Source: Aspidiotus rigidus
Lineage: Eukaryota > Arthropoda > Insecta > Hemiptera > Diaspididae
Assembly (NCBI GenBank): GCA_035079385.1
Contig: JAVHKY010000056.1
Location: 5,220,001-5,284,000, forward strand
DNA length: 64,000 nucleotides
Direction: 5' to 3'
Shown here piece by piece: positions 1 to 12,267 of the stretch. A program made the position numbers and the translations under genes. The first letter of the stretch is position 1, and the number at the start of each line of letters is the position of its first letter. The notes under the pieces are model-generated. The model saw nothing but the letters and a program-made list of their open reading frames with translations. It made no database searches and was not told the origin of the DNA.

Positions 1-3000
1 GATACAATTCAATTTAAGTAATAATAAATACAAATATAGATGGGTAGGAGTGCAAAGTGGAAAGATAGAAATAAAATTAATGACTATTGATATAGGTGTT
101 CTCGAGCCTCAGCACCACATGAAAAATTGAAATTTGCCTACAACTAAACTTTTTACTTTCATCCAGCCGCGAGAAAAAAAATGAGCACCATGTGGGACAA
201 AAATGGATCGCCACCCCTGCCTTGGGGTGATCTGTTTTTTAAGTTGGATCGAGTATAGAGTTAGGTTGCAAACAAGGGTTACATTCATGCGAGCTTTTGT
301 ACACGAGGAAAACATTGTTGTACCAAGTTATTGGCGGAACCTTGCACAATCGAGACAATACGAGTAGGTAATTGGATAAATCTAGTGTATTAGTATTAGA
401 GTGATTATTATTTAATCATACAGGGTTCCCACTTTTTTCGAATTATGAAAGTCCCTGATTTTTCCAGACATAGTTCCCTCAGTATCCTGTATTTCAAGCC
501 GCGGCGTAGTTAGGTCATCCTTTCTGAAACAGAAAATTTCTTCAAGAAAGTCATGAAAATAAACAGACGCGGGTTCGGTACTGCATATTATTTTGACCAA
601 TATTTCACCTTACAAATTTCCTTACTGCGCTCATGATTCCAACTAATCACAGTGTTGTACGTTGGGTTTCCTAATTGCGCGATTTATAGACAAGTGCGAA
701 AGTTGACAGAACGTGGGAACAAGGCGAAGCGGATTGAAGTAAACCGCACGAGGCCAAGTTGCAAATGATACTTCACACGTATTACGCGCGTGGAAAATAC
801 TACCTGCTGATTGTTGATGAATTGGTTTATTTTATGGTTCCGGAATTAACTTTTGTAACATGCATTTAAGAAGAATACAATAATAGGCGAGTAAATCTCT
901 GTCTAAGCTACTCCTCCGAAAATTTTCAAAATTCCATAATTTTTCCCTGACCTCTCCAGAATTTCAAAATTTGCAAACTTTTCCTTACCCGACTTTTCCA
1001 CAAGTGGGAACCCCAAATGAGAACCAAAATACACCATACGTAAGCGGAGGGAAGCGATCTCGTAAAGATGTCGTTTTTCTCCGTCCCTTGCAGCGTAATA
1101 GTATTATAAGTAGAACTAGAGCGAGATCCAAGATAAGGAGCGACGAAAGTATTCTGTACATATATCACAAAAAAGCACTTGCAAAAATGCCGACCTCTAG
1201 TAAGATACCTACACTTGCATGAATGGTCGGGGAGGGGCTCCAGGAATTTCAACCTTGTAGTTGTGCGGGCAGGGGGGGGGGGGGTATTAGAGATGCAGAA
1301 GAGGGAGAGCTAGCAATGTCGTGCTAGTTCACATGTTTTAGGCCAGATAAGCAGTTCGTCGGACCCCCAAAACTCTCTTCATGAATTCAAAGAACAATAC
1401 AAATAACTTTGAGTAGAACTTCAAGAATTTTCTCGCAAGCCCCATAAAACCTTTGCGGGCCTTTTCTCTAACTGGATCCCCGGGCCAGCACGACACTGGG
1501 AGAGAGAGAGAATCGCTTTGTAGAAATGGAAGGCATACTGAAACTTTATCAGAAGAAAAAGAATATGAATAATATGAATTTAGGATGTACAAAAAAAAAG
1601 TTGAGAAAAATATACATTACCTTTTTCATTCTTGCACCTACAAATCTCTTGACTGAGAATAAGTTGATCCAATCTAAATTGATATTTGAATAAACGTCGC
1701 GTTGATAAAAGTCCTCTGCGGGTTGAACCGAAATAATAAGTAAAAATGTTTGATCGTCCAAAATCATAATTTACGCACCTAAATGAAAATAATATATACC
1801 TATTTCGGCGTCAGTTGAAAGTGTGCGTTTATTAAATAGAATTTAGAAGATTTTGACGAGATTTTCATCGTATTCACGTACATGAGAAACCATGAACGAA
1901 AGAGATTTCAGCAGGTGATCTTGGAAGAGGGTTAAAATATTTATCTCTACAAATTTTGTCATTATATCATTCTCAGCTGAATATTTCCGCTAGGATGAAG
2001 ATTCCGCTTTGAAAGAGAGCAGAAGTTAAAAATTGAGTTTCGTCAATAGATAAATTGTGGATTCAGGAAAAACGAGGACACTGACCTACTTAAATCTAAT
2101 AAAATTTTATTTTAAAATTTTCCTTCCTTTCTGTACTTTGGAGACATCGAAAAATGTCGATCTTCGAGCAATATACCGGGAGAAGAACTACTAAAATTCC
2201 GACGATCAAGTTGTATATCGAACGGAGAAAGGTGAATTGTGGTCCTGAGCAAACGGCGGCACTAGTCTACTTTGGCGATTTCGAAATATTTTGAGCTTCA
2301 AGTTATTACACAAAGCTACCCTTCATTTCCTATGACGTCAGCAGCTACCTCCGATCTAATAACACAACTTGGGTGTTCGGTCAATGTCTTCAAATTCTAA
2401 AATTAAACATACATTATCTCAAGAACTGCACGACCGATCCCCCAAAATGTTGCAAGTGAATAACTTCAAAATGAGGCGCAAGCAGACAAATCCAATTTTA
2501 AGTCGGAAAATTTTTTTATGCAATATTCAACTTTCGACTTTCGAAGGCCCATTCAACACGTTAGAAACATTTTTATGCGCTTCGAAAGTAAAAGGAAACT
2601 CAATTGAAATGGAAAGCTCGTTGAAAATACTAATAGAATTGCTAATAGAAAAAACAAAAAATTTAATACTTTTTTTTCGATTTTTTCCGTTTTTTGCTCG
2701 CACTGTAAAAATCGATCTATCGACTCAAGGTTGGATTTGTCTGACTGTAACTCAAATATAGGACTAGGATTTTTTCAAGACGACTCGATACCTTGCGGCA
2801 CATTTTCAATAAGAAAGAAGGGAAAACACACAACTACTCAACCGCAATATTCTTAGGGTTACTATACCTTTCTATGATGTGGACCTCCATTTTGCCGAAC
2901 TGACTGTTTGACTGTTCGAAATGAGTTACTTGAGACGAGACGGACTTTAGACAATGTTTACTGAGATCAAATAAGTACGACATCAGTCTGCTTCTCTTCG

Positions 3001-3047
3001 GTAGATGTTCCTTTCAAGGACGGAATATTGGCTTCAGCTCTCACTAA
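1..3047. other. No gene recognised
   Basis: I see only short chance reading frames, a poly-G run near 1270-1283, a short GA-rich stretch near 1500 and AT-rich DNA. No exon with good splice sites or a recognisable domain was found on either strand. Confidence 0.5.
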
Positions 3048-3646
3048 CTATTCCATTTCATGAAACGCAGTCAAATAAATATGGAACTGTTTAATGTCAT
3101 GGTTTGAGGCAAGACTGGTAAGATTCAGCATTATCGGTAATAACTTGTTATACTTCTGCCGAACGGTCAATATTCTCTCTTCGCTTTCCATCGCTGGATA
3201 CGAAGCAGATAGCGAGAGTGTCTCTGACAAAGGATTTTTTGAAGGACTTTCAATTTTATCCTTATGGTATCGACTGTGAAAGAGGGACAAGTGAAAGAGA
3301 GGAAGTTTACTATGGTCGCGCTTGAAGATGATATGTCTGCACGGAGCATGATTGTTATTGTGGAAGGTGCAGTCACATTTGGTAGCGGTAGAACAATACA
3401 GTTTGTCGTCTTCTTCATATTTTTCGCGAACCCCCCGCACTCAATCGTAAGGTATTCACGTCTCTTTTGCAATGCTTTTAGGCTCTTGTAGAATATCATG
3501 CACCCTCTTTCATTCAAACGTAAGGACGCTTCCTCATTTAACGCTCTAATCTTCACATCAGCATCATAAATTTTCAACGACTTCAAATTTGCGCGTGTTT
3601 TACCGTCAAGGATTCGCTCCTCGTAGAAAGACACTAAATGTACCAC
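3048..3646 (-). pseudogene. SWIM zinc-finger fragment (MULE/ZSWIM-like), frameshifted
   Basis: Two overlapping minus-strand frames (3646 down to about 3430, then about 3440 down to 3048) read as one protein remnant interrupted by a frameshift. The second frame contains a CDC...CRH arrangement at about 3377-3320, which fits the CxCxnCxH SWIM zinc-binding motif, followed by a basic and aromatic stretch. In ZSWIM proteins and MULE transposases this motif sits near the C-terminus of a larger protein. The upstream catalytic part is not visible. The frameshift and short length suggest a decayed transposase or a transposase-derived gene. The family assignment rests mainly on the SWIM motif. Confidence 0.4.
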
Positions 3647-3959
3647 ACATTTCTGAATTGAGGGGAGTGAAGGAAATCTACCTTCGATACAAAGTTTCAG
3701 CGTCCAGAAAGATCTCTCGACTCAATTGTTTGTATTGTCGCCTAGTGTGGGTAGCTTGGCTCGATGGTACGCAACCCACATTTCCTTGCATTATCCCAGT
3801 TGGAAAAAACTGGTCTGTCAATAGAACGTACTGCTCATTTGCTCGTACTTTAACATCTTTCGCAGCGTCTAGAAATACATTCTTGCCGATTCAATGTCGC
3901 TGCTAATACTGTCAAAGATCAATCAAAATTATTGGAAATTGACACAGTACCTTCGAATA

Positions 3960-5115
3960 ACGTCTTATTAAAAGGTAGAGTACCTTCAAATAATCACTTT
4001 GTATTTTTAATTATACAAAGTACTTTTGGCACAGTGGCCATCATCAGCGAACGACAAAATACAAGTGACAGAAAATTGTTGAAAAATAAATAAGAAAACT
4101 ACATAATATAGATAATCAAGAATGGACACGAGACACCGATGAAACGTTGGTAGGCAATAGACGCCTATGAGTCATCAATCGACACTTTCTAACCAAGCCA
4201 GATCATCAACAAAGGTTGCTTCTTCTTCGTCAGCCTCGCCGTCGTTGTCAGGAGGTGACCTTGCAGGGTCTGCGGTACCACGGCGTCTTCATCTTAAAAT
4301 TTCACCCTTTCCTCGTACGACTGAGTGGGAAGCAGCTCAAAATAAGTAGGTATGAGCCCTTACTAAGGCAGGACTTTATTGAGGATTCAAATGGTGACAA
4401 ATCCTGAAGTCCTCAATTGATTTCCGACGACGGAATCTTGGTTCATTCCAAATAGGGCCCAGACTGATGACCAGCCTCAATGAAGTGCTCCACGAAGTGG
4501 ACTTTCTCGTTTTTAGGTTGGTGTCAAACGCCTTACGGATAAAAAAGCTTCGTTCAGTCTCCCCTATAATATATAGAGCGCCGAACAGTTGGGGCAATAT
4601 AATTTATAAACTCCTCACTCACTACGGGAGGGGTGGGATCTTTTAGTGAACCCAAATGAGCACCTAAAGCGTGGAGTTTATAATAGATGGGTTCAAATCA
4701 ATGAGACTTGAGAATGTCGGCCAAGCGAAAATTTAAGTGCGGAACGAGTCGAGGTTGAGGGGGAGGGACACGACGCGGTGAATCGTAGAAATATAAGGGG
4801 ATTTTTTATGTCTCAGGTGGCAGTAGGAGCTGGAATTGACGTAGAGATCAGTGGATATGGGCTTTCGGAAAACGCTGTACTCGTGTCCGTCGGGAGTGAG
4901 TGAGATACCGAGATTAAGAAAATTAATAGTTGACTTTTCTATTTCCAAAGTGAATTGGATGCTGGGATGAACTCATGCAAGACGTCCTCAGGGCCGTCCC
5001 AGAGGTACAATACGTCATCGACATATCGATACCAATAAATGACATGCCTCCTGAGGGGAAGCCCAACATCGAGGATCGATCCCTCCAAAAGATCCATAAA
5101 AATTAGGCAGTGAAA
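3960..5115 (-). mobile_element. Penelope-like retroelement, 5'-truncated and decayed
   Basis: Reading the minus strand from about 5115 downward, the order is that of the 3' part of a Penelope-like element. First comes a reverse-transcriptase palm motif RYVDDVLYLW at about 5034-5005. A thumb-like segment at 4948-4733 follows, with the family-typical wording FRKP.STDLYVN and later IHRVVSLPL. A GIY-YIG nuclease remnant at 4597-4376 contains LYIIGETERSF. The palm and thumb are in different frames, so at least one frameshift lies near 4955, and the nuclease is in a further separate frame. The 5' half of the RT is missing. The 3' non-coding tail near 4041-4047 contains CTGATGA followed by a GC stem, reminiscent of the hammerhead ribozymes found in these elements. 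The element is not functional. Confidence 0.7.
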
Positions 5116-5250
5116 GTTGGATGAGTGGACACTTTCATTTCAGACAAACAAGTTGGCTCTTTTCATTTTTTTCCTACCGCTTCTGTAATCCACATGCCTC
5201 CAGATGCAATTGAGACTCAATTTTTTCATTAAAATTAAAATAGAATGACT

Positions 5251-5474
5251 CACTGAGAAAAATTTTGGTGGTACTTTTAACTAAAAAACATAGTAAAGCC
5301 GGTCCAGTCGAAGATTATGGTTATAACGACTGAAAAATATAGTTATACTTACGAGAAAAAGTAGTGAATAAAACTAAATATTACTGAAATTGCTCAGTTG
5401 TTTTTACTAAAAAATCGTGACTGGACCGGCTTTACTATGTTCTTAGTCAAATTTACTATAGTTTTTTCTCCGTG
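5251..5474. repeat. MITE-like inverted repeat (CACxGAGAAAAA ends)
   Basis: The two ends read CACTGAGAAAAA and, on the opposite strand, CACGGAGAAAAA. The arms stay complementary inward for about 55-60 bp with some mismatches. The best block is the perfect 23-bp pair at about 5287-5309 and 5419-5441, beginning AACATAGTAAAGCCGG. There is no coding capacity, and no clear target-site duplication was seen. Confidence 0.65.
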
Positions 5475-6829
5475 CTCATTTTATTAAAATAATAACAGAT
5501 CATAAAAAACGTACACTCAAGTATGGGAGATAACTCGAGATATTGATAAGCTTCCTTTCACGCGGTAGAATCTGTCACTTCAAATCGCGTCAATTTTTTC
5601 TCAAAAAATAATCTACGTGAAAAGACAATTTTAAAAAGATATACACACGTTTACGTGAGTGAAAGTTTTATTTTTTTCAGAAAAATTGTCGACAGAAGTT
5701 GCGCGATAACCTCAACTATTTGGTCCGCGATATTACGCGAGCGACAAGCATAGCAGTGTTGCCGAGTGAAACGTTATATGCTGTACTCAAGTTCCCAAAA
5801 TTTTTGATTTCCTGTTCATTCTTTCATATTTCCAAATTATAAGGCAAACTCCGGGTTGCGCCTCCGCTTTTTGTTGTTCTTGCAATCGGCCGAACAAAAA
5901 ATGTGAGAATGTAGCCTTTTAATTTCCCATTTTATAGTGAAACACAATAGTAATTTACGCAACTAGTTCGGAAAAACGAACGATTGCAGAACAAGCGCGA
6001 AGTTAGTAAAACTAGGCGATGCAGAGTGAAGATATTCCCGAGAGTCGGCGATCAACGTTTCCAAATTTGTCGCGTACGCTATTTTACTGAAAATTAGTAC
6101 AGAAAATACTATTTTTTTATCCGTACTAGTTTACAAAAAACTCATTTCACAGCACAATTCAATGCAGTCTTATATTGAACGGAAAGAGCATCTAGAGGGC
6201 AAGCTAGGATTAAATGGTCTTTTTGGTAACATTTTTAAAAAAACTTCATGGGAACAAAAAAGAAGAAAAGAAGGGGAAAAAAGTCACAATCAAGACGGTA
6301 AGTATGCAATGCTTTTTTCAACTTCATGTCATCATCACGGTAGCCGGACTCGTTGCTTGCGGAGTATCGCGACTTGAATTGTAGTCTAGCCTTTTCTTGT
6401 TATCGCGCAGCGCTTCATCATTTTATGAAAAATTTTACTTCCCAGCTTCCAAAATGGTGTCAAAGAACAATCCTCGTACTAACTATTTCTTTTCTTCGCT
6501 AATAAAAGAATATAAATATGCACAGGATTTCATTCCTAAAAAGAGAAGAAAAAAAGAAAAAACTTCATAAATCATGATTTCCATGTAATACAAATATTTC
6601 AAATGAGCAATTCACAACTTACCATATTTTTCATTGACAAGAAGAAAACTGGTAGTTTCAAGCAGAATAACTCAAGTTGTCAACTATGTAGTACAAACTA
6701 TAGATAATATTTTCCTAAAAAATTCAATTGTCCCATCATTCAAAGCACTCTTTGCTGAAAAAAAAAAAAAAAAAAATGAATGAATGAATGAAATTAGAAC
6801 AATAAAATTATCTGACGGGAAACTTTGAT
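5475..6829. other. No gene recognised
   Basis: AT-rich sequence with short frames only. A poly-A run near 6760-6777 followed by a TGAA-type short repeat precedes the foldback element. Confidence 0.4.
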
Positions 6830-7442
6830 GAGGAAAAATGTATTAAAAACCGGAATTGCCGTCTAAAATTACTAGTAACATGAAAATATCGACGAACATA
6901 CGTGTTCTATCCTTGAGATGAATAAAATACAGTACGAGGACACATTTTATCATAATCTGCTGATGACAGGAGAACATGTGTCGTTGATGATACACACGTC
7001 GGTTTTGAATTGTATACTACTGTCACGTTTGATAATCTCGATCGCCTCTCAATAGCCTAATTCCTCTTGCTGTCGTTTTTCTCGTAACATAGTATCTTCT
7101 AACATAGTATGGAAGGATTTTCTTTGATTTCAAAAATCCTAGAAAATCCTTCTATACTATGTTAGGGGATACTATAGTTAGAAGAGGAACAACAGCAAAA
7201 GGAAATACCGAGAGGCGATCAAGATTATCAAACTAAGCTTCAAAACCAACGCGTGTACCACCAACGATACGTTCTTCAATTATCAGCAGATTGGGAGCAA
7301 TTTATCCTCGTACTGTATTTTATTCTCAAAAACTTTCCTCATCCTGAAAAAGGTACACGTTGGTTCCAAAACGTCGATATTTTCGTGTAAATTTCAATTT
7401 TAGACGGTAGTACCGGTCTTTAATACTTACATTTTTCATCAT
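6830..7442. repeat. Large foldback element, ~300-bp inverted arms
   Basis: The left arm (about 6830-7120) and right arm (about 7142-7442) are inverted copies along nearly their whole length. Matching pieces include GCCGTCTAAAATT, GAAAATATCGACG, ATAAAATACAGTACGAGGA, GTTTGATAATC and GATCGCCTCTC, each with its reverse complement in the other arm. The innermost arms (AACATAGTAT..GGAAGGATTTTC) leave a loop of only about 20 bp. Small indels separate the arms. There is no coding capacity, so I read it as a foldback-type non-autonomous DNA element. Confidence 0.7.
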
Positions 7443-8274
7443 AACAAGAATGAATGAATGTCGACACACACCATTGTTTACTTTCGCGTTTACTCATCCC
7501 GATCTGCGCGATGACAAAAAAATGACAGAGAATTATTGTCACATTGACAATTAAGTGTCAATAATAGGGTAAAAGTCCATTTTGTCATTCATTTGCTCAT
7601 GAATTGAGAACAATGACAATAAATTAGCAGAAAACTTTTGACAAGTTGACTACTGAGTAGCAATGAAGGGTAATAATCATTTCTTGCTAACTATTTGCTA
7701 ACCAGCACCTCTGTAGCAAAAGTCAAAAATCAATATTTGTCAACTATTTTTGAAATAACAATTATTGGGCAAATCTAAAATATCACTTTCTCCCCATTTT
7801 GGTAAATTGTTGTGGTTATTATTTATTGTTGTTGTCTTTTGGTAACGTTGGTGTCCTCGTTACTTTGTCAGAAACGTGTTTTCTTAAACGGCAACTCCAG
7901 TCCAGTGTGACTAGTTTAGATCACTAGGCCTAGAAGAGAAAATATTGATAAGTTCTCTATTTGTATTAATTCATTCCGTAATTCTGAGTTAAAGACACTT
8001 CAATTTAAACAAAAGTAGCGTGCGTGGTCAAGAATTTAGTTGTTCTATCTTAATTGGTTCATTCCACTGAGGGCCACCGGTAAGTGTTTGTGTTTTGAAT
8101 ACATGAAGTATCTACCAGTATCATCAAGTTCTCAGTATTTTATCGTAAGAGTGATATCTACTCGCAATAAAAATCCGGCTGGTTCGTATTTCCTCCTGTG
8201 AAACAATCTTTATAACTTATGATACTTAATCATTCACAGATTTGTACTGTAAGAAGAAAAAGTGCCGTGGAGAA

Positions 8275-8575
8275 ATGTCGGAGACAAATGACGGATCTAT
8301 GAACATGAACTCCTCACAAAATGAGAACAACATGGAAGAGGTAAATTTGATAAAATACAGTAGGTACTCCTTAAAATGATCATATTTACAGTTATTCTAT
8401 GTAACTTGTCGCAGCTCAGCAGCTAGGATTTCATCAAAATACGAGTCGTAAGACGTATCAAAATGCTTCAAATTTATTCAATGGAGGAAGCAAAGACAGA
8501 AACAAAGAAGAAGAAGAAGAAGAAGAAGAAGAAGAAGAAGAAGAAGAAGAAGAAGAAGGAGTCGTGGAGGCTTAA
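8275..8575 (+). CDS. Small acidic protein (73 aa), three-exon model inside TIR unit
   Basis: A 5' non-coding exon ends at 8079 with donor CCG/GTAAGTG. The next exon starts at 8240 after CATTCACAG and carries ATG at 8275 in a good context (GAGAAATGTCG). It codes to 8340, where the donor is GAG/GTAAAT in phase 0. A third exon from 8420, after GCTCAG, stays open in the same phase to TAA at 8573-8575. The predicted product is 22 + 51 residues, rich in Ser, Asn and Glu, starting MSETNDGSMNMN and ending in 17 consecutive Glu encoded by a GAA microsatellite, then GVVEA. No domain is recognised. It could be the leftover 5' part of a transposon gene, or a host gene start overlapping a repeat. Support comes only from matching phase and splice sites. 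Confidence 0.4.
8507..8557 (+). repeat. (GAA)17 microsatellite
   Basis: Seventeen uninterrupted GAA units, in frame with the small-gene model and encoding its poly-Glu tract. Confidence 0.9.
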
Positions 8576-8988
8576 ATTACTCGTTACATACGACATTTAT
8601 GAACTAGAAATAATATAAAATTTATAATTTTGTGCGCTTATACGTTGCATTTATTTTGGAACAAACTAGTTTTTGATACATAATTGATACTTTTTTGCTA
8701 CTCTATCAAATTGACAACAAATTGCCATTTTTTTGCTACCTACTCTATCCAATTGAAAACCATTTGGCACGTTTTTGCTACTGTAACACATTGACAACGT
8801 ATGGCCATCCTTTTGCCACTACAATTACAATTTATCAAATAATTGTAATTTTCTTGCTCTTGTCAACTATCTATCAATAAATTGCCATTCTATCAAAAGC
8901 TCAAGTGCTCCATTCTGATTGGAGGAGAATTTGCCATATTCCCACTGTTAGCAATTTGCTATTTTTTTGATATTCAGCGCAGATCGGG

Positions 8989-10899
8989 CAAGTGCATACC
9001 TACAAATAAAGACACTAACTTCTGTAATTTTCAATGATTCCATCACTATCATAACTGTTTTGTACCAATGGATTGTAGTTTTCTAACATCATCTTTTGCT
9101 CAACCCAGGATATCTTTTAGATGAGGCTTGGTTTGATCTACATTGTAGGGAAAGAAAACTTTGTAACTCAGAAAAATTAATAAAGTTTTATTACATATTA
9201 CGTAAGTATCAGTATAAAGAGTGTTGTAATTAATTATTGTGAATTAACTGACATTTAGAGAACTGCTCGCTTCAGAATACTGTCAGTATAAATAAAAGGA
9301 CAATGTACAACGCACAAACTTTTGCTTGAATACATTGGTGAAAATGAATGAAAAATTTCAATTTTATTCAGAGTACCATAAAGAATAACAGGTAGCGCGA
9401 AAATTTCTTTACGATTTTGTGAATAAAATTGAAATTAAATTCCTTTTATTTTCATCTATTCATATAATCCGTGAATCAACTGTAAAAATAGACTCTTAAA
9501 TTCTTTCAAGTAAGGTTTGAATGTGATACATCTCGCAAAAACTGTGATCATCAAAAATAATCAGCCACTCAGATAAACAAAAAATTGGAGTGGTTTTCCT
9601 CTCTCTTTCTGAGCACAGATGTGAACATATCTGCTATCATAAATTCTCCATAACGCCATACTTTATCTTTTTGTCTGGACTCAGCCTTAGGCTTAATTTA
9701 ATTTTACAATAGCCTCATGTTGTGTTTGTACTCTTCTTCACAGTTTTAAAGAAATAAAGAAAGAAAAAGCAATCTTTTGCATACCTTAGTAAATGATTAT
9801 ATTGGCAACTATCTAATACACAAAAGGTCTCAGGTTAAGACTTTTCTGAAAAATACGTACCAAAAATTTGCGCTCTGTTTCGTGGGTCATACTCCTACCG
9901 TGTCTTTATTTAGTATTTGACTGTGAACATGTTTCCTCTGATGAATTTCAATTGGAATATGATTTTAAAATGCAGGATTCTGATTTTCAATGGTCTGACA
10001 GCAAAAATTAATTGAAGTGAAATGAGAAAGCAAGGTACAGATTCTCGATAAATTTAGAGTTTAATTCTCGTCTCAGTAAATTTTGTTTTGTTGTATTTTT
10101 TTTTTCTGTTGAGTTTTCCTCTTATTGTCATTTTTATGTACCGGCAGGTAAATACTTATTTGATCAAGATGTACATCATAATTTTTCCTAATGGTCACAA
10201 TACGGTGCAATATACGGTATATGTTGTAGCCACTTGGCGCAATTCAGCATTTCATGAGAAGCCCACTCATTTCATGAAATGCGGTCAGATATGTAACAAA
10301 CATTTTTTGCAGTATCTGATCAATTTTTCGGTCATTTTATGGAACGTAAATTTAATATTAGTCACATGATATAACGAAAGTGTTACGCGAAGTGACCAAA
10401 TCTACTTATTTCATGAATTACTCATCAAATGGATTTTTTTTTTTTTTTTTTGATGACAGGAATTCAAAAACCCTATTAAATAAGGATTTTCCTTATCAAA
10501 GTGATTATTCGAAGCTATTATAAAATGAATAAGTCGTTGTTTACCTACCAATACAAGTACATATAGTTGAATCATAGATACTCCGATGTGCCATGGTATA
10601 AGAAGTACTAGGTAACTACAAAAAAAAATAGGTCCACGAAGTATTGAACCGAAAATTACAGGTCCATACAAAGCAATTCAGACACAAAAGCGAGAAACAA
10701 GTGCAGCAAATGAGAAGTCACCCGATGAGTCACATACGTCCCCCCCCCCCCCCCTTTATTCTTCCATAAAAGGAAGTAAATTTTCAAGATCTTTAATTTC
10801 GACCAAAACTGAAGGCACAAGCGCTCCCAGAATGTCCCCTTTGTTTGTTCAACAAGAGTTCTGTGGATAGAGGGGAAGCGGGAGCAAAACGTTCGCGTT
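8989..10899. other. No gene recognised
   Basis: AT-rich DNA with a short imperfect hairpin at about 9351-9436 (AATTTCAATTTTATTCA and complement), a T-run near 10437-10450 and a C-run at 10741-10754. No supported exon was found. Confidence 0.45.
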
Positions 10900-11230
10900 A
10901 AGGAAAAAAACAACAAATGAGTGCAGCTAGTCTAGTGATTGTAAGAAAGAGACAACGCCGTTCAGTGCCTGTAGATAACACATCCGTATCCCGTCACACA
11001 GTTCCGTTATCTATGCGTGCGTATCAAGACGTATATACTACGCGTTCGTGTTCACGTTCGTACTACCAAACCGATTTTACTGTGCTAATCAAGCTAAATC
11101 CTGCAAACTCGTAGAAAATTTCTTCAAAAACCTGCGTAACTTACGCGTGTGCTTTTTGTGCGTGCGTTTATTTTCACCGACCAATTTTAAAAGTGAAGTA
11201 GTCAAAGAACGTCGCAACGCCACTGTGAAA

Positions 11231-12216
11231 ATGTCGCCGACTAATGAAATGAACCTTCAAAACGAAGAAGCTGATACAGAAATGACCGAATCAGAATTTA
11301 GGAAGATAATACTAAAAGAGTTAGGTATCATCAAAGCGACTGTCCTGAAAACTGAAAACGAAGTTTCAACGATCTCGAAAGATGTCGAAGAGCTCAGAAG
11401 TGGTCACGAGGCTCTGAAGAAAGAGAGCAAAGAAATGCAAGCCGTAGTCGAAGAGCTGATGAATCAAAACTATCAGTTGAATAAAAGACTTAACGACGTA
11501 GAGCAATACACTAGAAGAGATAACACCATAATCTCGGGAATACCAGCGAGAGAAAATGAGAATCTTCGTAAGATTATTCTCGGCATTGCGAAAATGCTGA
11601 ACGTAAATATAGAAAATAATGAAATATCGACTTGTCACCGCTTATCAAACAAGAAAACATCGAACATAGTGGCACGGCTAACGAATAGAGATAAGAAGAT
11701 CGAGTTAATTAAGCAGTCAAAGGCCAAAAGATTGAAAGACCCAAACACGGGAACCACAATATACATCTCTAACCACTTAACGAAGCATACAGCCAGTTTG
11801 TTACACGAAGCCAAAAGCTTCGTGACGAAGAAGTGTGCCAGTTTGTCTGGGAAACCGAAACAAAAATCTTCATCCGAAAGAATGAAAATAGCCAGGCAGT
11901 GCGAATTGAAGATGTTTCACAGCTGGAACTTATCCAGCAAACACATGAACCAGACGAGGAGGAAGAAAGGGAGGTACCCAGCAAGGATGACGCAGTAGGC
12001 ATATCAACTCAGTATACCCAAGTACTCGACGAAAAAGAAGAGGTAGACAGAAACCGTCAAATGAATTCAAAGGAAAAATGGAACAACATATTATTCGCTA
12101 AAGCACCATTATCACCGCGTAAAACCCGATCGGCAAACAATTTCTCCGCGAAGAAAAACTTCTCAAATACGACAAGAGTGGCAGAAACATTTGGCAGGAA
12201 GAAAACAACTCGTTAA
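11231..12216 (+). pseudogene. LINE ORF1, coiled-coil RNA-binding protein, one frameshift
   Basis: ATG at 11231 (MSPTNEMNLQ) opens a frame that runs to about 11830. It predicts a long coiled coil (about residues 20-95) and then an L1-ORF1-like RNA-binding domain with YTRRDNTIISGIP. The continuation, including IFIRKNENSQAVRI, lies in another frame from about 11833 to the stop at 12216, so a one-base lesion near 11830 splits the domain. In related elements ORF1 protein forms trimers that coat the element RNA. The C-terminal tail is basic. An in-frame upstream ATG at 11048 exists, but the protein from 11231 has the family-like start. Confidence 0.7.
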
Positions 12217-12267
12217 TGTAAAGATAGTCGACCCATAGAGAGGAACTCGTGTCACCCAGAAGGACCA

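Larger units (their letters stand above)
7498..8988. mobile_element. TIR-bounded DNA transposon-like unit, 1.49 kb
   Basis: The unit begins CCCGATCTGCGC (7498-7509) and ends with its exact reverse complement (8977-8988). Just inside each TIR is a similar A-rich stretch, ATGACAAAAAAATG on the left and, on the reverse strand of the right end, ATATCAAAAAAATAG. Both subterminal regions (about 7510-7790 and 8685-8960) carry many degenerate copies of TTTGCTA, TTGACAA and TTGCCA words, in opposite orientation at the two ends. Such arrays are typical transposase-binding regions of several cut-and-paste superfamilies. I could not find a target-site duplication, so the superfamily is unassigned. A small spliced gene lies inside. 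Confidence 0.5.

Noticed and set aside
2369..2761. 130-codon plus-strand open frame
   Set aside because: No domain, low-complexity Phe/Lys-rich end, no splice or start context; looks like chance in AT-rich DNA.
10917..11114. 65-codon frame beginning MSAASLVIVRKRQ upstream of LINE ORF1
   Set aside because: Lies in the presumed LINE leader, has no recognisable domain and is overlapped by the ORF1 frame.
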